This document shows positions 1-8,492 of a stretch of 64,000 nucleotides of DNA, piece after piece; the first letter of the stretch is position 1, and each line of letters begins with the position of its first letter. Below the pieces are notes generated by a model. It saw only the letters and a program-made list of their open reading frames with translations, was not told the DNA's origin and did no database searches. The DNA is taken from positions 1 to 64,000 of the forward strand of contig DAMH01000009.1 in the NCBI GenBank assembly GCA_002499585.1. The letters run 5' to 3'. Both the position numbers and the translations under genes were made by a program. The DNA is from Euryarchaeota archaeon UBA552. Lineage in GTDB: Archaea > Thermoplasmatota > Poseidoniia > Poseidoniales > Thalassarchaeaceae.

Positions 1-1
1 A

Positions 2-82
2 CAGGGCCAGGGCCAGGGACAAGGACAGGGCCAGGGACAGGGCCAGGCACAAGGCCAGGGCCAGGGCCAGGGCCAGCAGGGC
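2..82 (+). repeat. Tandem CAGGGC-type hexamer repeat
   Basis: Imperfect tandem copies of cagggc, with cagggA, caAggA and cagGCA variants, run for about 80 bases from the window edge and encode Gln-Gly dipeptides. Hexamer length preserves the reading frame, so copy number could vary without breaking the gene. The array probably extends upstream of the window. Confidence 0.8.
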
Positions 83-964
83 CAGCAAGACGGCCAAGGA
101 TCTCAGAGCGGTCAAGACGGGCAACAAGGGAACAATGGCCAAGATGGCTCACAATCCAACCAACAAGACAATGGTCAGGGGCAACAGCAAAACGGAGGAC
201 AACAAGGTGGCCAGCAAGGCGACCAAGAAGGTCAGAACCAGAATGGTAACAACCAGAATGGACAGAATCAACAACAACAGGGCGGTACTCAATCCGAACA
301 AGGTCAACAGGGTACACAATCTGACCAACAACAGGGCCAGCAATTAGACAATCAGGACAATAACGGAGAAAATGACAACGACGGGGACGGCATTCCCGAT
401 GACGTTGACACCGATGACGACAACGATTGCATACCAGATGCACTGGACACTAACTCGCAAGATCACGACAATGACGGTATTGACGACGCCGAGGACGATG
501 ACGACGATGGAGACGGATTGGACGACCGTGTGGAAGTCCAGGACGGCAACCCAATCACTGACATCTATGACCACGACAATGACGGAATTTACGACTGTGT
601 TGACATAGACATCGACAATGACGGAATAATGAATTACGCAGATGATATGCCAAGAGATCACGACAATGACGGTATTGACGACGCCGAGGACGATGACGAT
701 GATAACGATGGCATCCTAGATGTTGATGAACAGGGTGGCGCATGGAGTTTCTACAGATATGACCACGATAACGACGGCCTCTCAGATCTCATTGACACTG
801 ATGACGATAACGACGGCCTCTCAGATTGGTTTGAAATCCATGACGGTTCTGACCTAACAGGTCAGTTTGACCACGATAACGACGGTCTAGACGACCACTT
901 GGACGACGATGATGACGGTGACGGGATCCTCGATGAACTCGAAAATGACCCCGATGTAGTCTGA
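2..964 (+). CDS. Gln/Gly-rich protein with Asp-rich calcium-binding repeats (5' truncated)
   Basis: The reading frame is open from the window edge, so the true start lies upstream. The first ~110 residues are almost entirely Gln, Gly, Asn and Asp, beginning with GQ dipeptides. The remaining ~210 residues are calcium-binding loops of thrombospondin type-3 style, such as DHDNDGIDDAEDDDDDNDGI, repeated about eight times. Such repeats normally occur in secreted proteins that fold on calcium. No membrane segment or sorting signal is visible at the C-terminus (ends ENDPDVV). The N-terminal domain that would define function is missing; by analogy with the gene at 44855 it could be a secreted enzyme or adhesin, but that is inference. 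The frame is secure because the acidic repeats continue in it without a stop. Confidence 0.75.
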   Translation, partial: QGQGQGQGQGQGQGQAQGQGQGQGQQGQQDGQGSQSGQDGQQGNNGQDGSQSNQQDNGQGQQQNGGQQGGQQGDQEGQNQNGNNQNGQNQQQQGGTQSEQGQQGTQSDQQQGQQLDNQDNNGENDNDGDGIPDDVDTDDDNDCIPDALDTNSQDHDNDGIDDAEDDDDDGDGLDDRVEVQDGNPITDIYDHDNDGIYDCVDIDIDNDGIMNYADDMPRDHDNDGIDDAEDDDDDNDGILDVDEQGGAWSFYRYDHDNDGLSDLIDTDDDNDGLSDWFEIHDGSDLTGQFDHDNDGLDDHLDDDDDGDGILDELENDPDVV

Positions 965-1149
965 ACAAGCTAGGGATGACAATATCAATTTGCATTCCAA
1001 AGCCGCGATTTTAACCCAAATTATTGTAGGAGTAACCGGTGGTGAGACAGATGTCGAGGAATCTAATCCTTTTCACACTGATAAAGAACGAAGTTCACGA
1101 TTAGAACATGGAATCTTTGAATTCTCAAGCCGACCTGAAATGATCTGAC

Positions 1150-1158
1150 AAAATATAT
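1150..1158 (+). promoter_or_regulatory. Putative TATA box of the haem operon
   Basis: The A/T run aaaatatat lies in the 247-bp gap before hemA and is the best archaeal TATA-like element there. A start about 25 bases downstream would give a leader of roughly 30 bases before the ATG at 1212. The rest of the gap (965-1149) holds no recognisable gene. Prediction from sequence only. Confidence 0.4.
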
Positions 1159-1211
1159 GTTTTTAAGAGATCTTGCAAAGTCACAATCAGATCAATTGGG
1201 GGCGCCGAGAT

Positions 1212-2579
1212 ATGGACAGTGTAACCTATGACTTTACCAGATTCCTCAGAGAGTCTGAAGAAAGTAAAGGGAGAAACTCGAAACTCGATGAAATTGCAAA
1301 ATTATCCATGATAGCCATCAAACTATCAACTTCCACCATATCGTCAATAAGAAAAATCACAACTGAAGGTATGTCATCCGAAGATAGGGCGTCATTTGTC
1401 AGAAAAATATCAGATTCAGTTGGTAGCGACGTCTTCGAACTTTCCACTTGTAACAGGGTGCTTTACGTCGGTTTCGGAGTAACGCCGGATGATCTACAAG
1501 ACGCTGTTCTTTCCGTGTGCGAATTGAATTCGGCACCTTTTCAGAAATACCGGGGCATGGAGGTTTGGAGGCATCTAGTCAAGGTTTGCAGCGGACTAGA
1601 CTCTTTCATAATCGGTGAGCTGCAGGTCATGGGCCAGTTTAGAGGCGCAGTTTCATGGCACAGAAAAAATGGCCTTTTGAGTGACATTAACGCCTCGTTC
1701 TTTGACCACGTGGTGGCCGCAAACCGAGCGGTCAGGAAGGAACTTGGATTTACCAAGACCACCGAATCCATGTTCAACCTTGCTGCAACAGCCATCGAAG
1801 AATCAATGGATTCAGATCAGAAATCCTCGATCACCGTCATAGGTTACGGAGACATGGGAATAAAAGCTGTTGAGGCACTAGTGGACAGCGGCCATGAAAA
1901 CATCCTTGTAGTCACCAGAGATGCAAAAAAGGCATCCGACAGAACCCCAGATGTTTCAAAAAGCGTAAGATTCGCGAGATTTGACGAATGGGACGAAAGC
2001 GACAAACCTCAGCTAATAATATCAACTATCAGGAACACAGAGGCGATGTTCTCCGGAAAAAATCCACTCCCTGTCACTAACCAGACTCGGATTCTTGATT
2101 TCTCATGGCCACCTTCTATTGATGTATCCGGAGTGAATGAAAACCAGATCCTTTTGGATATGAAACACTGGATCAGAGCCGCTCACAAGATGGAAATCGA
2201 TTGGAATTATGAAGAGACTATCCAAACAGGAGAGGGAATCATATCCGGCATTGAAGAACGCTTTAGAAGAGTACTAGAGGAAAAGAATCAAGCTGCTTTC
2301 AGGTCTTTCATTTATGCAAGGATGGAATCGATATCTACCGGCTGGGAATCCTCTGGATCAAAAGATCCAGAATCTACACAGATGACCGCTTTCTCCAGAG
2401 AGATTGCGACCTGGATATGCAACCAAAAGGGGTCTTTTCACCAAGAGGAACTCCAGACAAAGGTCCTGGGAACCGAAAGGAACATCAAACCCTCAACGCT
2501 AGAGACCATAATAACAGATGTGACAAGGGAACTGATCAGGATAAATTCATCCGACAGGCTTCCGGGGGTCGTGGCTTGA
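1212..2579 (+). CDS. hemA: Glutamyl-tRNA reductase
   Basis: Reduces glutamyl-tRNA to glutamate-1-semialdehyde, the first committed step of the C5 route to tetrapyrroles. The catalytic cysteine is in LSTCNR (Cys80 from this start), followed by GLDSFIIGELQVMGQ, typical of the family, and a Rossmann NADPH site around VIGYGDMG. The 455-residue protein is slightly long because about 30 residues precede the usual family start. The frame also allows a TTG at 1173; I prefer ATG 1212, which has a G-rich stretch upstream. The region equivalent to the usual GLNHKTAP motif reads AIKLSTST, so the conserved His is not evident there. First gene of a seven-gene haem operon; its stop overlaps the start of hemCD. 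Confidence 0.93.
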   Translation: MDSVTYDFTRFLRESEESKGRNSKLDEIAKLSMIAIKLSTSTISSIRKITTEGMSSEDRASFVRKISDSVGSDVFELSTCNRVLYVGFGVTPDDLQDAVLSVCELNSAPFQKYRGMEVWRHLVKVCSGLDSFIIGELQVMGQFRGAVSWHRKNGLLSDINASFFDHVVAANRAVRKELGFTKTTESMFNLAATAIEESMDSDQKSSITVIGYGDMGIKAVEALVDSGHENILVVTRDAKKASDRTPDVSKSVRFARFDEWDESDKPQLIISTIRNTEAMFSGKNPLPVTNQTRILDFSWPPSIDVSGVNENQILLDMKHWIRAAHKMEIDWNYEETIQTGEGIISGIEERFRRVLEEKNQAAFRSFIYARMESISTGWESSGSKDPESTQMTAFSREIATWICNQKGSFHQEELQTKVLGTERNIKPSTLETIITDVTRELIRINSSDRLPGVVA

Positions 2580-4288
2580 ACAGGATCAAGATAGGGACAA
2601 GGGCTTCAAATCTAGCAATCTATCAAGCAGAGAAAGTAAGCTCGTCCTTGGAAAAATCAGGATTCAGAACCGAGATAGTAAAAATATCGTCAGACGGGGA
2701 CAGATCTCTGGGAGGGAATCTGTCCCAAAATATCGGTCAGTTCGTCACGGCAGTTGACATGAGTCTGATAATCGATGATGTGGATATCACTGTACACTCG
2801 AGCAAAGACGTTCCAGCGGATTACTACGACGGTCTGATATCCCCTCTGGCATACTTAGAGAGGGGGCCGATGAACGACATCTTGTTGCACAGGGAATTGA
2901 ATGAAGAGAAAATGAGGTTAGATCAAGTACTGAAGAATGGTTCCACGACTCCATTAGATGAGATCCTCAACATTATCCCATTCGGAGGAAAAATTGGGTC
3001 TTCTTCAGTCCGAAGACAATCATTCATTCTATCACACAGAATGGACTTACTCCCAATTGCTGTCCGGGGAAATGTTGAGACTCGTATTCAGAGATTGATA
3101 GATGGGAGAGTGGACGGATTAATTCTAGCCGAAGCAGGCTTATCCAGACTTCTCGAGGTAGGAATGCTGTCATCCGAGGCGCTGTCACTGGGTGCTTTCA
3201 GAATTCCAACAAAATCGTGGCCCGCGGCACCCGGTCAAGGTGCAATATGTGTGCATTGCCCTGCACACAAAAAGAACCATTTTTCCAAAATCAAGGAGAT
3301 TCTTAATCATAAGAACACGGAGGACAATGTGACCACAGAAAAAGAAATTCTTCGAGGACTCGGGGGCGGTTGTCAGTTCCCTGCAGGGGTTGAGAGCAAA
3401 AACGGAGATGTTCACGGTATTATTGCCCCGGAAAACTGGCGTGAAGCGTACTCATTAGGAACTAAGTATGAACTAATGGAGATAGGAAGAAAAGGAAACG
3501 TCAAAAATCCGATTCTTGATGTGACAATAGACCCAGTCGACCCAGTAATTTCTGAGCCAAGGATCTTTTCAACCCTAAACTCTGACCGGATGGCCAGAAT
3601 CCTCGCCACTAGGGGGGTACCCATGGTGAATATGCCAGTCATCGAGCTTCAGACGATTGCTAAAAACTGGCCATTTCTGAAGATTGATGGTTCCTCGCCC
3701 AAATCAACATGGCCGATACTCGTCTTGACATCCCCCTTTTCTGTCAGAGCAACTACAGAGATGCTCGATGAGATACCAAATCTCTCAAGAATAGCCTGGT
3801 TGGCGATTGGAGAAGGTACAGCTCGCGCCTGCTTTCGCGCTGGCCATCCAGCTTCAATCTGCGCGGATGCGCGGAACCGGGATGAATTGTTTGAATTCAT
3901 TGTCAAGAATCTTCAAAAAAACACCCCTCTATACATCCCGATGTCGACTTCAGCCCCAAAAGACTTCCCTTCATCACTCCGGAGTGCAGGATACGAAGTG
4001 TTTGATTGGAATGCCTACAGCAACAACCCGAGACAAATATCGGAGGCAGAGATAACCATGAGTGACTTGCTGTTGATATCTTCTCCTTCCTCAGCGATAT
4101 CTTGGGCCAAAAATGGATTACCAGTGCCGGAAAAAGTGATCTGTATGGGACAGTCCACGAAAACATCAATTGAATTGCTAGATGCCTTTAGTAACAGCGA
4201 AGTGAGCGTCCTAAACGGGCCTACATTAAAGGCGATATCAGACTTCTGGAATAAGAATGGGGGGGAAGAAAATGAGGCTCAGGATTAA
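2576..4288 (+). CDS. hemCD: Porphobilinogen deaminase / uroporphyrinogen-III synthase fusion
   Basis: Two consecutive steps in one 570-residue polypeptide. Residues 1 to ~310 are HemC: IGTRAS near the start, HSSKDVP at ~74-80, GSSSVRR at ~141-147, GNVETRIQRL, and LGGGCQFP with Cys266 as the expected dipyrromethane-cofactor attachment site. From about residue 330 the protein continues without a stop into a HemD-like domain with its characteristically weak conservation. The assumed TTG start at 2576 overlaps the hemA stop (TTGA) and has a GGGGG run 5-10 bases upstream; the frame is open further upstream, but that part is shadow of hemA. HemC-HemD fusion is uncommon, and no frameshift is needed to obtain it. 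HemC call secure; HemD call rests on weaker similarity plus position. Confidence 0.9.
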   Translation: MNRIKIGTRASNLAIYQAEKVSSSLEKSGFRTEIVKISSDGDRSLGGNLSQNIGQFVTAVDMSLIIDDVDITVHSSKDVPADYYDGLISPLAYLERGPMNDILLHRELNEEKMRLDQVLKNGSTTPLDEILNIIPFGGKIGSSSVRRQSFILSHRMDLLPIAVRGNVETRIQRLIDGRVDGLILAEAGLSRLLEVGMLSSEALSLGAFRIPTKSWPAAPGQGAICVHCPAHKKNHFSKIKEILNHKNTEDNVTTEKEILRGLGGGCQFPAGVESKNGDVHGIIAPENWREAYSLGTKYELMEIGRKGNVKNPILDVTIDPVDPVISEPRIFSTLNSDRMARILATRGVPMVNMPVIELQTIAKNWPFLKIDGSSPKSTWPILVLTSPFSVRATTEMLDEIPNLSRIAWLAIGEGTARACFRAGHPASICADARNRDELFEFIVKNLQKNTPLYIPMSTSAPKDFPSSLRSAGYEVFDWNAYSNNPRQISEAEITMSDLLLISSPSSAISWAKNGLPVPEKVICMGQSTKTSIELLDAFSNSEVSVLNGPTLKAISDFWNKNGGEENEAQD

Positions 4289-5240
4289 CCGCTGGACTCC
4301 TGCCAGACGGGATCTAATATTTGGTCGCAAAATTAAGCACTCATTAGTTCAACCTCATTTCGTTGTTGCGGGCCAGAATGTCGATGATCCAATCCAAGGG
4401 ATGTCAGGAATCAACCGCCAATCCACCGATATTCTAATGCAAACCATCGAATCGGACATGAAAATGGGCTTGACTTCGCATATGATATTCTTAGTGATGG
4501 ATGACCAAATGAAAGACTCAACGGCATCATACGCATCTGACCACACATCACCACTTCACAACACTGTCAGATTACTAAAAGATCGATACGGTGACGACAT
4601 CGTCGTGATGACGGACGTGTGCCTTTGCACTGGCACCGATCATGGGCATTGCGGAATCGTCAAGGAGGAAAGAATCGAGAACGATGCGACAGTCGAAGAG
4701 CTTGTAAAAATCGGAATATCCCATGCTAAAGACGGTGCAGACTACATCTCAGCTTCAGACATGATGGACGGCCGCATTCTCCGTCTAAGGGAGGAACTAG
4801 ACAAACACGGTTTTCATTCGACTGGAATTATGTCTTACTCTGTTAAATATGCATCATCTTTCTATGGACCATTTAGAGAGGCAGCCGATTCAAGCCCAGA
4901 ATTTGGTGACCGAAAAAGTCACCAAATGGACGTACGGTCAGGATATTCCGAAGCTATAATGGAGGCTCTGACCGATGAGAAAGAGGGCGCAGATATAATC
5001 ATGATAAAACCAGGACTTCCATATTTGGACGTACTGAGAAAAGTGGCAGATGCGGTAAACAGGCCGATGGCCGTATACAATGTGAGCGGAGAATATTCAA
5101 TGGTCATGGAAGGGAACAGAGACATTCACAAAAGAGAACGAATAATTCGCGAGATATTCAATGCATTCAGACGTGCTGGTGCAGACGTAATAGTCAGTTA
5201 CCACGCTCGAGAGGCTGCAACCCATGGATGGCTTGAGTGA
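4272..5240 (+). CDS. hemB: Delta-aminolevulinic acid dehydratase (porphobilinogen synthase)
   Basis: Condenses two aminolevulinate molecules to porphobilinogen. The Schiff-base lysines are visible in SVKYASSFYGPFR (Lys192) and MIKPGLPYLD (Lys246). The metal loop DVCLCTGTDHGHCG has three cysteines (117, 119, 127), the pattern of zinc-dependent rather than magnesium-only enzymes. Length, 322 residues, is normal. I chose ATG 4272 because it follows a strong purine-rich stretch (gggggggaagaaa); ATG 4257 is possible but lacks one. The gene overlaps the end of hemCD by 17 bases, suggesting translational coupling. Confidence 0.94.
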   Translation: MRLRINRWTPARRDLIFGRKIKHSLVQPHFVVAGQNVDDPIQGMSGINRQSTDILMQTIESDMKMGLTSHMIFLVMDDQMKDSTASYASDHTSPLHNTVRLLKDRYGDDIVVMTDVCLCTGTDHGHCGIVKEERIENDATVEELVKIGISHAKDGADYISASDMMDGRILRLREELDKHGFHSTGIMSYSVKYASSFYGPFREAADSSPEFGDRKSHQMDVRSGYSEAIMEALTDEKEGADIIMIKPGLPYLDVLRKVADAVNRPMAVYNVSGEYSMVMEGNRDIHKRERIIREIFNAFRRAGADVIVSYHAREAATHGWLE

Positions 5241-5248
5241 GGTGCAAT

Positions 5249-6544
5249 ATGGAACGTGTAGAGTCTAATAAGTTGCATCAGGAGGCACTTTCACATCTCG
5301 TAGGAGGAGTCAACTCCCCTGTTAGAGCATTCAAATCCGTCCATGGAGATCCAATCTATTTTGAGCATGCATCTGGAGCGATTGTGACAGATGTGGATGG
5401 TAACGAATTTGTGGACTTCGTTCAATCTTGGGGTCCTTTAATTCACGGACATGCCCATCCAGAAATACTACAGAACGTGTACGAGAAAATGCAGAAAGGC
5501 ACGTCTTTTGGTGCCCCCCATCTCGGAGAAATTGAACTCGCCAAGCATGTAAAGAACAGATTCAGCCACATGGATATGGTACGGTTCGTCTCTTCTGGGA
5601 CCGAGGCTGTGATGAGCGCGATCCGACTGGCTAGAGGTTACACTGAGCGTGAGATCCTAGTGAAATTCGACGGTTGCTATCATGGTCACGTCGACTCGCT
5701 GATGGTCAACGCGGGAAGTGGAATGGCCACGTTCGGCATAGCAAGCAGTCCAGGTATCCCGCGCGATATTGCTGGAACTACGCTCATAGCTCCCTTGGGT
5801 GACAAGGATGCCATAGAATACCTTTTCAGACAACACGGCGGAGAAATTGCTGCAATAGTGATAGAACCCCTCCCTGCAAACAATGGTTTGTTAGTTCAAG
5901 ATCATCACTTCCTTCAGTACCTCAGAGAAACTTGTGACGAACATGGATCCATGCTGATTTTTGACGAAGTAATTTCGGGCTTCAGATTCAAGGACGGAAG
6001 TTACGGAGACATGTGTGGTGTTACACCAGACATCTCGGCACTCGGTAAAGTGATTGGTGGAGGTTTGCCGGTCGGTGCGTATGGTGCCAGGAAAGAAATC
6101 ATGGAGAACCTATCTCCCCTTGGACCGGTTTATCAAGCTGGGACCCTGTCTGGTAACCCACTGGCCATGGCAGCCGGGTCAAAGACCCTGGATTTACTGG
6201 ATGAGGAAGCCTATGATTATCTCGAATATCTCGGCAGTCAGTTAGAGAAGGAAGTCACAACTGTACTTGAAAAGCACGGAAATCCAATGAGGCTGGTTAG
6301 GTTAGGAAGCCTGTTTTGGCTCTCCCCCGGGTCAGGGGAACCTCCCGTCCGGGCCGACCAAATCCCAAAGAATGCAGGAGAATTGTACGCAGATGTCCAT
6401 CATGGCTTGCTGGAGATGGGCTACATGCTCGCCCCTTCAGCGTATGAGATCGGTTTCCTCTCGACTGCACACAAAGAACACCACATAAGCGGCATGTCAC
6501 ACGCACTGGATCAAGTTCTCGCGCGGCTAGAGGTAGGGACATGA
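5249..6544 (+). CDS. hemL: Glutamate-1-semialdehyde 2,1-aminomutase
   Basis: PLP enzyme that converts glutamate-1-semialdehyde to 5-aminolevulinate. Fold-type I aminotransferase landmarks are present: GGVNSPVRAF near the N-terminus, SSGTEAVMSAIRLARGYT, DEVISGFR, and the PLP lysine in ALGKVIGGGLPVG. The 431-residue length fits the family. ATG 5249 is preceded by gaggtg at a good distance; a GTG at 5237 overlapping the hemB stop is the alternative. The stop overlaps the hemE start (ATGA). With hemA it shows use of the C5 pathway. Confidence 0.95.
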   Translation: MERVESNKLHQEALSHLVGGVNSPVRAFKSVHGDPIYFEHASGAIVTDVDGNEFVDFVQSWGPLIHGHAHPEILQNVYEKMQKGTSFGAPHLGEIELAKHVKNRFSHMDMVRFVSSGTEAVMSAIRLARGYTEREILVKFDGCYHGHVDSLMVNAGSGMATFGIASSPGIPRDIAGTTLIAPLGDKDAIEYLFRQHGGEIAAIVIEPLPANNGLLVQDHHFLQYLRETCDEHGSMLIFDEVISGFRFKDGSYGDMCGVTPDISALGKVIGGGLPVGAYGARKEIMENLSPLGPVYQAGTLSGNPLAMAAGSKTLDLLDEEAYDYLEYLGSQLEKEVTTVLEKHGNPMRLVRLGSLFWLSPGSGEPPVRADQIPKNAGELYADVHHGLLEMGYMLAPSAYEIGFLSTAHKEHHISGMSHALDQVLARLEVGT

Positions 6545-7572
6545 ATGGAAGAGAGAGAATTACCGCTGCACTCAATTTGCAGCCTGTCGATCGAACCCCA
6601 ATTTGGTTCATGCGTCAAGCCGGACGTCACCTCCCAGAGTACAGAAAAATAGCGTCAGAACACTCATTTTGGGACAGGTGTAAAAATACAGAGTTGTGCG
6701 CAGAAATCACCCTTCAGCCGATAAAAAGGTATCAAAAATTAGACGCCGCAATCGTATTCAGCGATATATTGACGCCGCTCCCCAGTTTAGGTTATGACGT
6801 GCATTACGGAAACGGGATCAGAATCGATCAATTCAAACTTGACGATGTCGATGAATGGCCAGAATTCAATGCCAGAAAACACGCACCATGGGCAGCAGAC
6901 GGCCTAAAGTCAGTGGGTGAAAAAGTTGGCGATTCCGTTGCGAAATTAGGTTTTGCTGGATCTCCTTGGACAGTTTGTATGTACTTGATATCTGGAGGAA
7001 CGGGGGACAAGGATTTCCACAACGCGAGGGCAAAGGTCTTCTCAAATCCTCAAAAATCAAAAAAGATGTTGATAAAAATGGGCGAGATCGTTGGAGACCT
7101 AATGGCCGATCAAGTCGTTTATGGCGGCGCAGATGCTGTCCAATTCTTCGATACATGGGCCGGTCTGTTGCCATCAGATTTGTATGAGAAATTCGCAATG
7201 CCAGCCACTCAACGTGCTATTGAGGTATTCAAAGAGAAAGCGGGCGGAAACACCCCGATAATTCACTATGCCAAAGGCTCGGGACACCTTCATGACAGCA
7301 TAAGAAAACTTGACATCAATGCCATATCTCTTGACTGGAGAGACGACCTAGCATACAATCGTTCCAAATATGGCAAGGATTTCGCATTCCAAGGAAACCT
7401 AGACCCCTCCCATCTCCATGGATCAACAGAGGCAGCCAGAAATGCCACTGAAAAAGTTATGAGAGCTGCTGGCCGATCTCCCGGGCATATTTTCAATCTT
7501 GGCCACGGTTTCGCTCCCTCTGCAAGGATCGAATGTGTGGAAGAAGTGATCAGAGTCGTTACGGGTGCTTGA
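6541..7572 (+). CDS. hemE: Uroporphyrinogen decarboxylase
   Basis: Decarboxylates the four acetate side chains of uroporphyrinogen III to give coproporphyrinogen III. The N-terminal signature PIWFMRQAGRHLPEYR is intact and includes the substrate-binding arginines; GFAGSPWTV and the C-terminal FNLGHGFAPSA also match. Length 343 residues, typical. ATG 6541 overlaps the hemL stop. Presence of HemE commits the pathway to coproporphyrinogen rather than to the sirohaem-dependent route common in anaerobic archaea. Confidence 0.96.
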   Translation: MNGRERITAALNLQPVDRTPIWFMRQAGRHLPEYRKIASEHSFWDRCKNTELCAEITLQPIKRYQKLDAAIVFSDILTPLPSLGYDVHYGNGIRIDQFKLDDVDEWPEFNARKHAPWAADGLKSVGEKVGDSVAKLGFAGSPWTVCMYLISGGTGDKDFHNARAKVFSNPQKSKKMLIKMGEIVGDLMADQVVYGGADAVQFFDTWAGLLPSDLYEKFAMPATQRAIEVFKEKAGGNTPIIHYAKGSGHLHDSIRKLDINAISLDWRDDLAYNRSKYGKDFAFQGNLDPSHLHGSTEAARNATEKVMRAAGRSPGHIFNLGHGFAPSARIECVEEVIRVVTGA

Positions 7573-8482
7573 TGTGCGACAACAAATGATTGACATGGTA
7601 TATCGAATCCAAGACCTAATCTGTGCCGATTTGTCTACACTGGACGATTCCAACTTTCGGGAAGATGTATGGTCAAGAAAAGAGGGCGGCGGCGGTAGGA
7701 GTAGAGTATTCTCCGGAGGGAAAGTATTCGAAAAGGCAGGCGTCAATGTCAGTGTAGTCTATGGAACTCTGGAACCCGAAGCCGCCAAGGCCATGGGCGG
7801 AGGAAAAAAATCGAGTGACAATGACCTAGACTTCTTCGCGACAGGTATCAGCTTAGTCCTCCATCCACACAACCCAATGGCCCCGTCAGTGCATGCCAAT
7901 TACAGGTATTTCGAGCGAGGTGATGGTCAAAGTGACGGGAGTTGGTGGTTTGGAGGCGGCGCAGATCTGACCCCCAGCTATCTATTCGAGGAGGATATCC
8001 GTCACTTCCACTCAGTTCTGAAAGCCTCATGTGATCGTCATGAAGTAGCCAGTTACTCCAAATTTAAGGCGTGGTGTGATGAGTATTTTTTCATTCCCCA
8101 CAGAGGCGAGTGTCGAGGGGTTGGAGGAATATTCTTCGATGACTTGAATCAAAAAGACAGACAATCCTGTTTCGATTTTGTGGAGGACTGTGCGAGTTCG
8201 TTCCTTGACTCATATATGCCCATCGTAAAAAAGAGGAAGGAGATGCCATTCACCGAGAAGAATAAACAATGGCAACAGTTACGGAGAGGGAGATATGTCG
8301 AATTTAATTTGGTCTATGACAGAGGGACCACCTTTGGACTGAGGACCAATGGAAGAATAGAGAGCATATTGATGTCCCTGCCGCTGACTGCGAGGTGGGA
8401 GTACTGCCATGAAGTTGAGCCAGGATCCAGAGAAGATGATTTAATGTCAGTCGTGAAAAATCCAGTTGAGTGGCTGCAGTGA
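7565..8482 (+). CDS. hemF: Oxygen-dependent coproporphyrinogen-III oxidase
   Basis: Oxidative decarboxylation of coproporphyrinogen III to protoporphyrinogen IX with molecular oxygen. Family motifs: VFEKAGVNVSVVYG near residue 57, VHANYRYFE, and the C-terminal signature RGTTFGLRTNGRIESILMS. Length 305 residues, as expected. The GTG at 7565 overlaps the hemE end by 8 bases; later starts (GTG 7574, ATG 7586) are possible. Its use instead of radical-SAM HemN/HemZ marks an aerobic lineage and is unusual among archaea, suggesting acquisition from bacteria at some point (inference). Confidence 0.95.
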   Translation: MLDVRQQMIDMVYRIQDLICADLSTLDDSNFREDVWSRKEGGGGRSRVFSGGKVFEKAGVNVSVVYGTLEPEAAKAMGGGKKSSDNDLDFFATGISLVLHPHNPMAPSVHANYRYFERGDGQSDGSWWFGGGADLTPSYLFEEDIRHFHSVLKASCDRHEVASYSKFKAWCDEYFFIPHRGECRGVGGIFFDDLNQKDRQSCFDFVEDCASSFLDSYMPIVKKRKEMPFTEKNKQWQQLRRGRYVEFNLVYDRGTTFGLRTNGRIESILMSLPLTARWEYCHEVEPGSREDDLMSVVKNPVEWLQ

Positions 8483-8492
8483 GGTTTCCAGA

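Noticed and set aside
2..82. CRISPR-like array at the window edge
   Set aside because: The unit is a six-base repeat without spacers and lies in a coding frame.
149..343. Minus-strand hydrophobic frame opposite the Gln/Asn-rich region
   Set aside because: Leu/Val-rich reading is the complement of Gln/Asn/Asp codons; the plus frame is continuous with the calcium-binding repeats.
1051..1104. Short frame starting GTG near the haem promoter (about 20 codons)
   Set aside because: Too short, no recognisable motif, and could easily occur by chance; a leader peptide cannot be supported.
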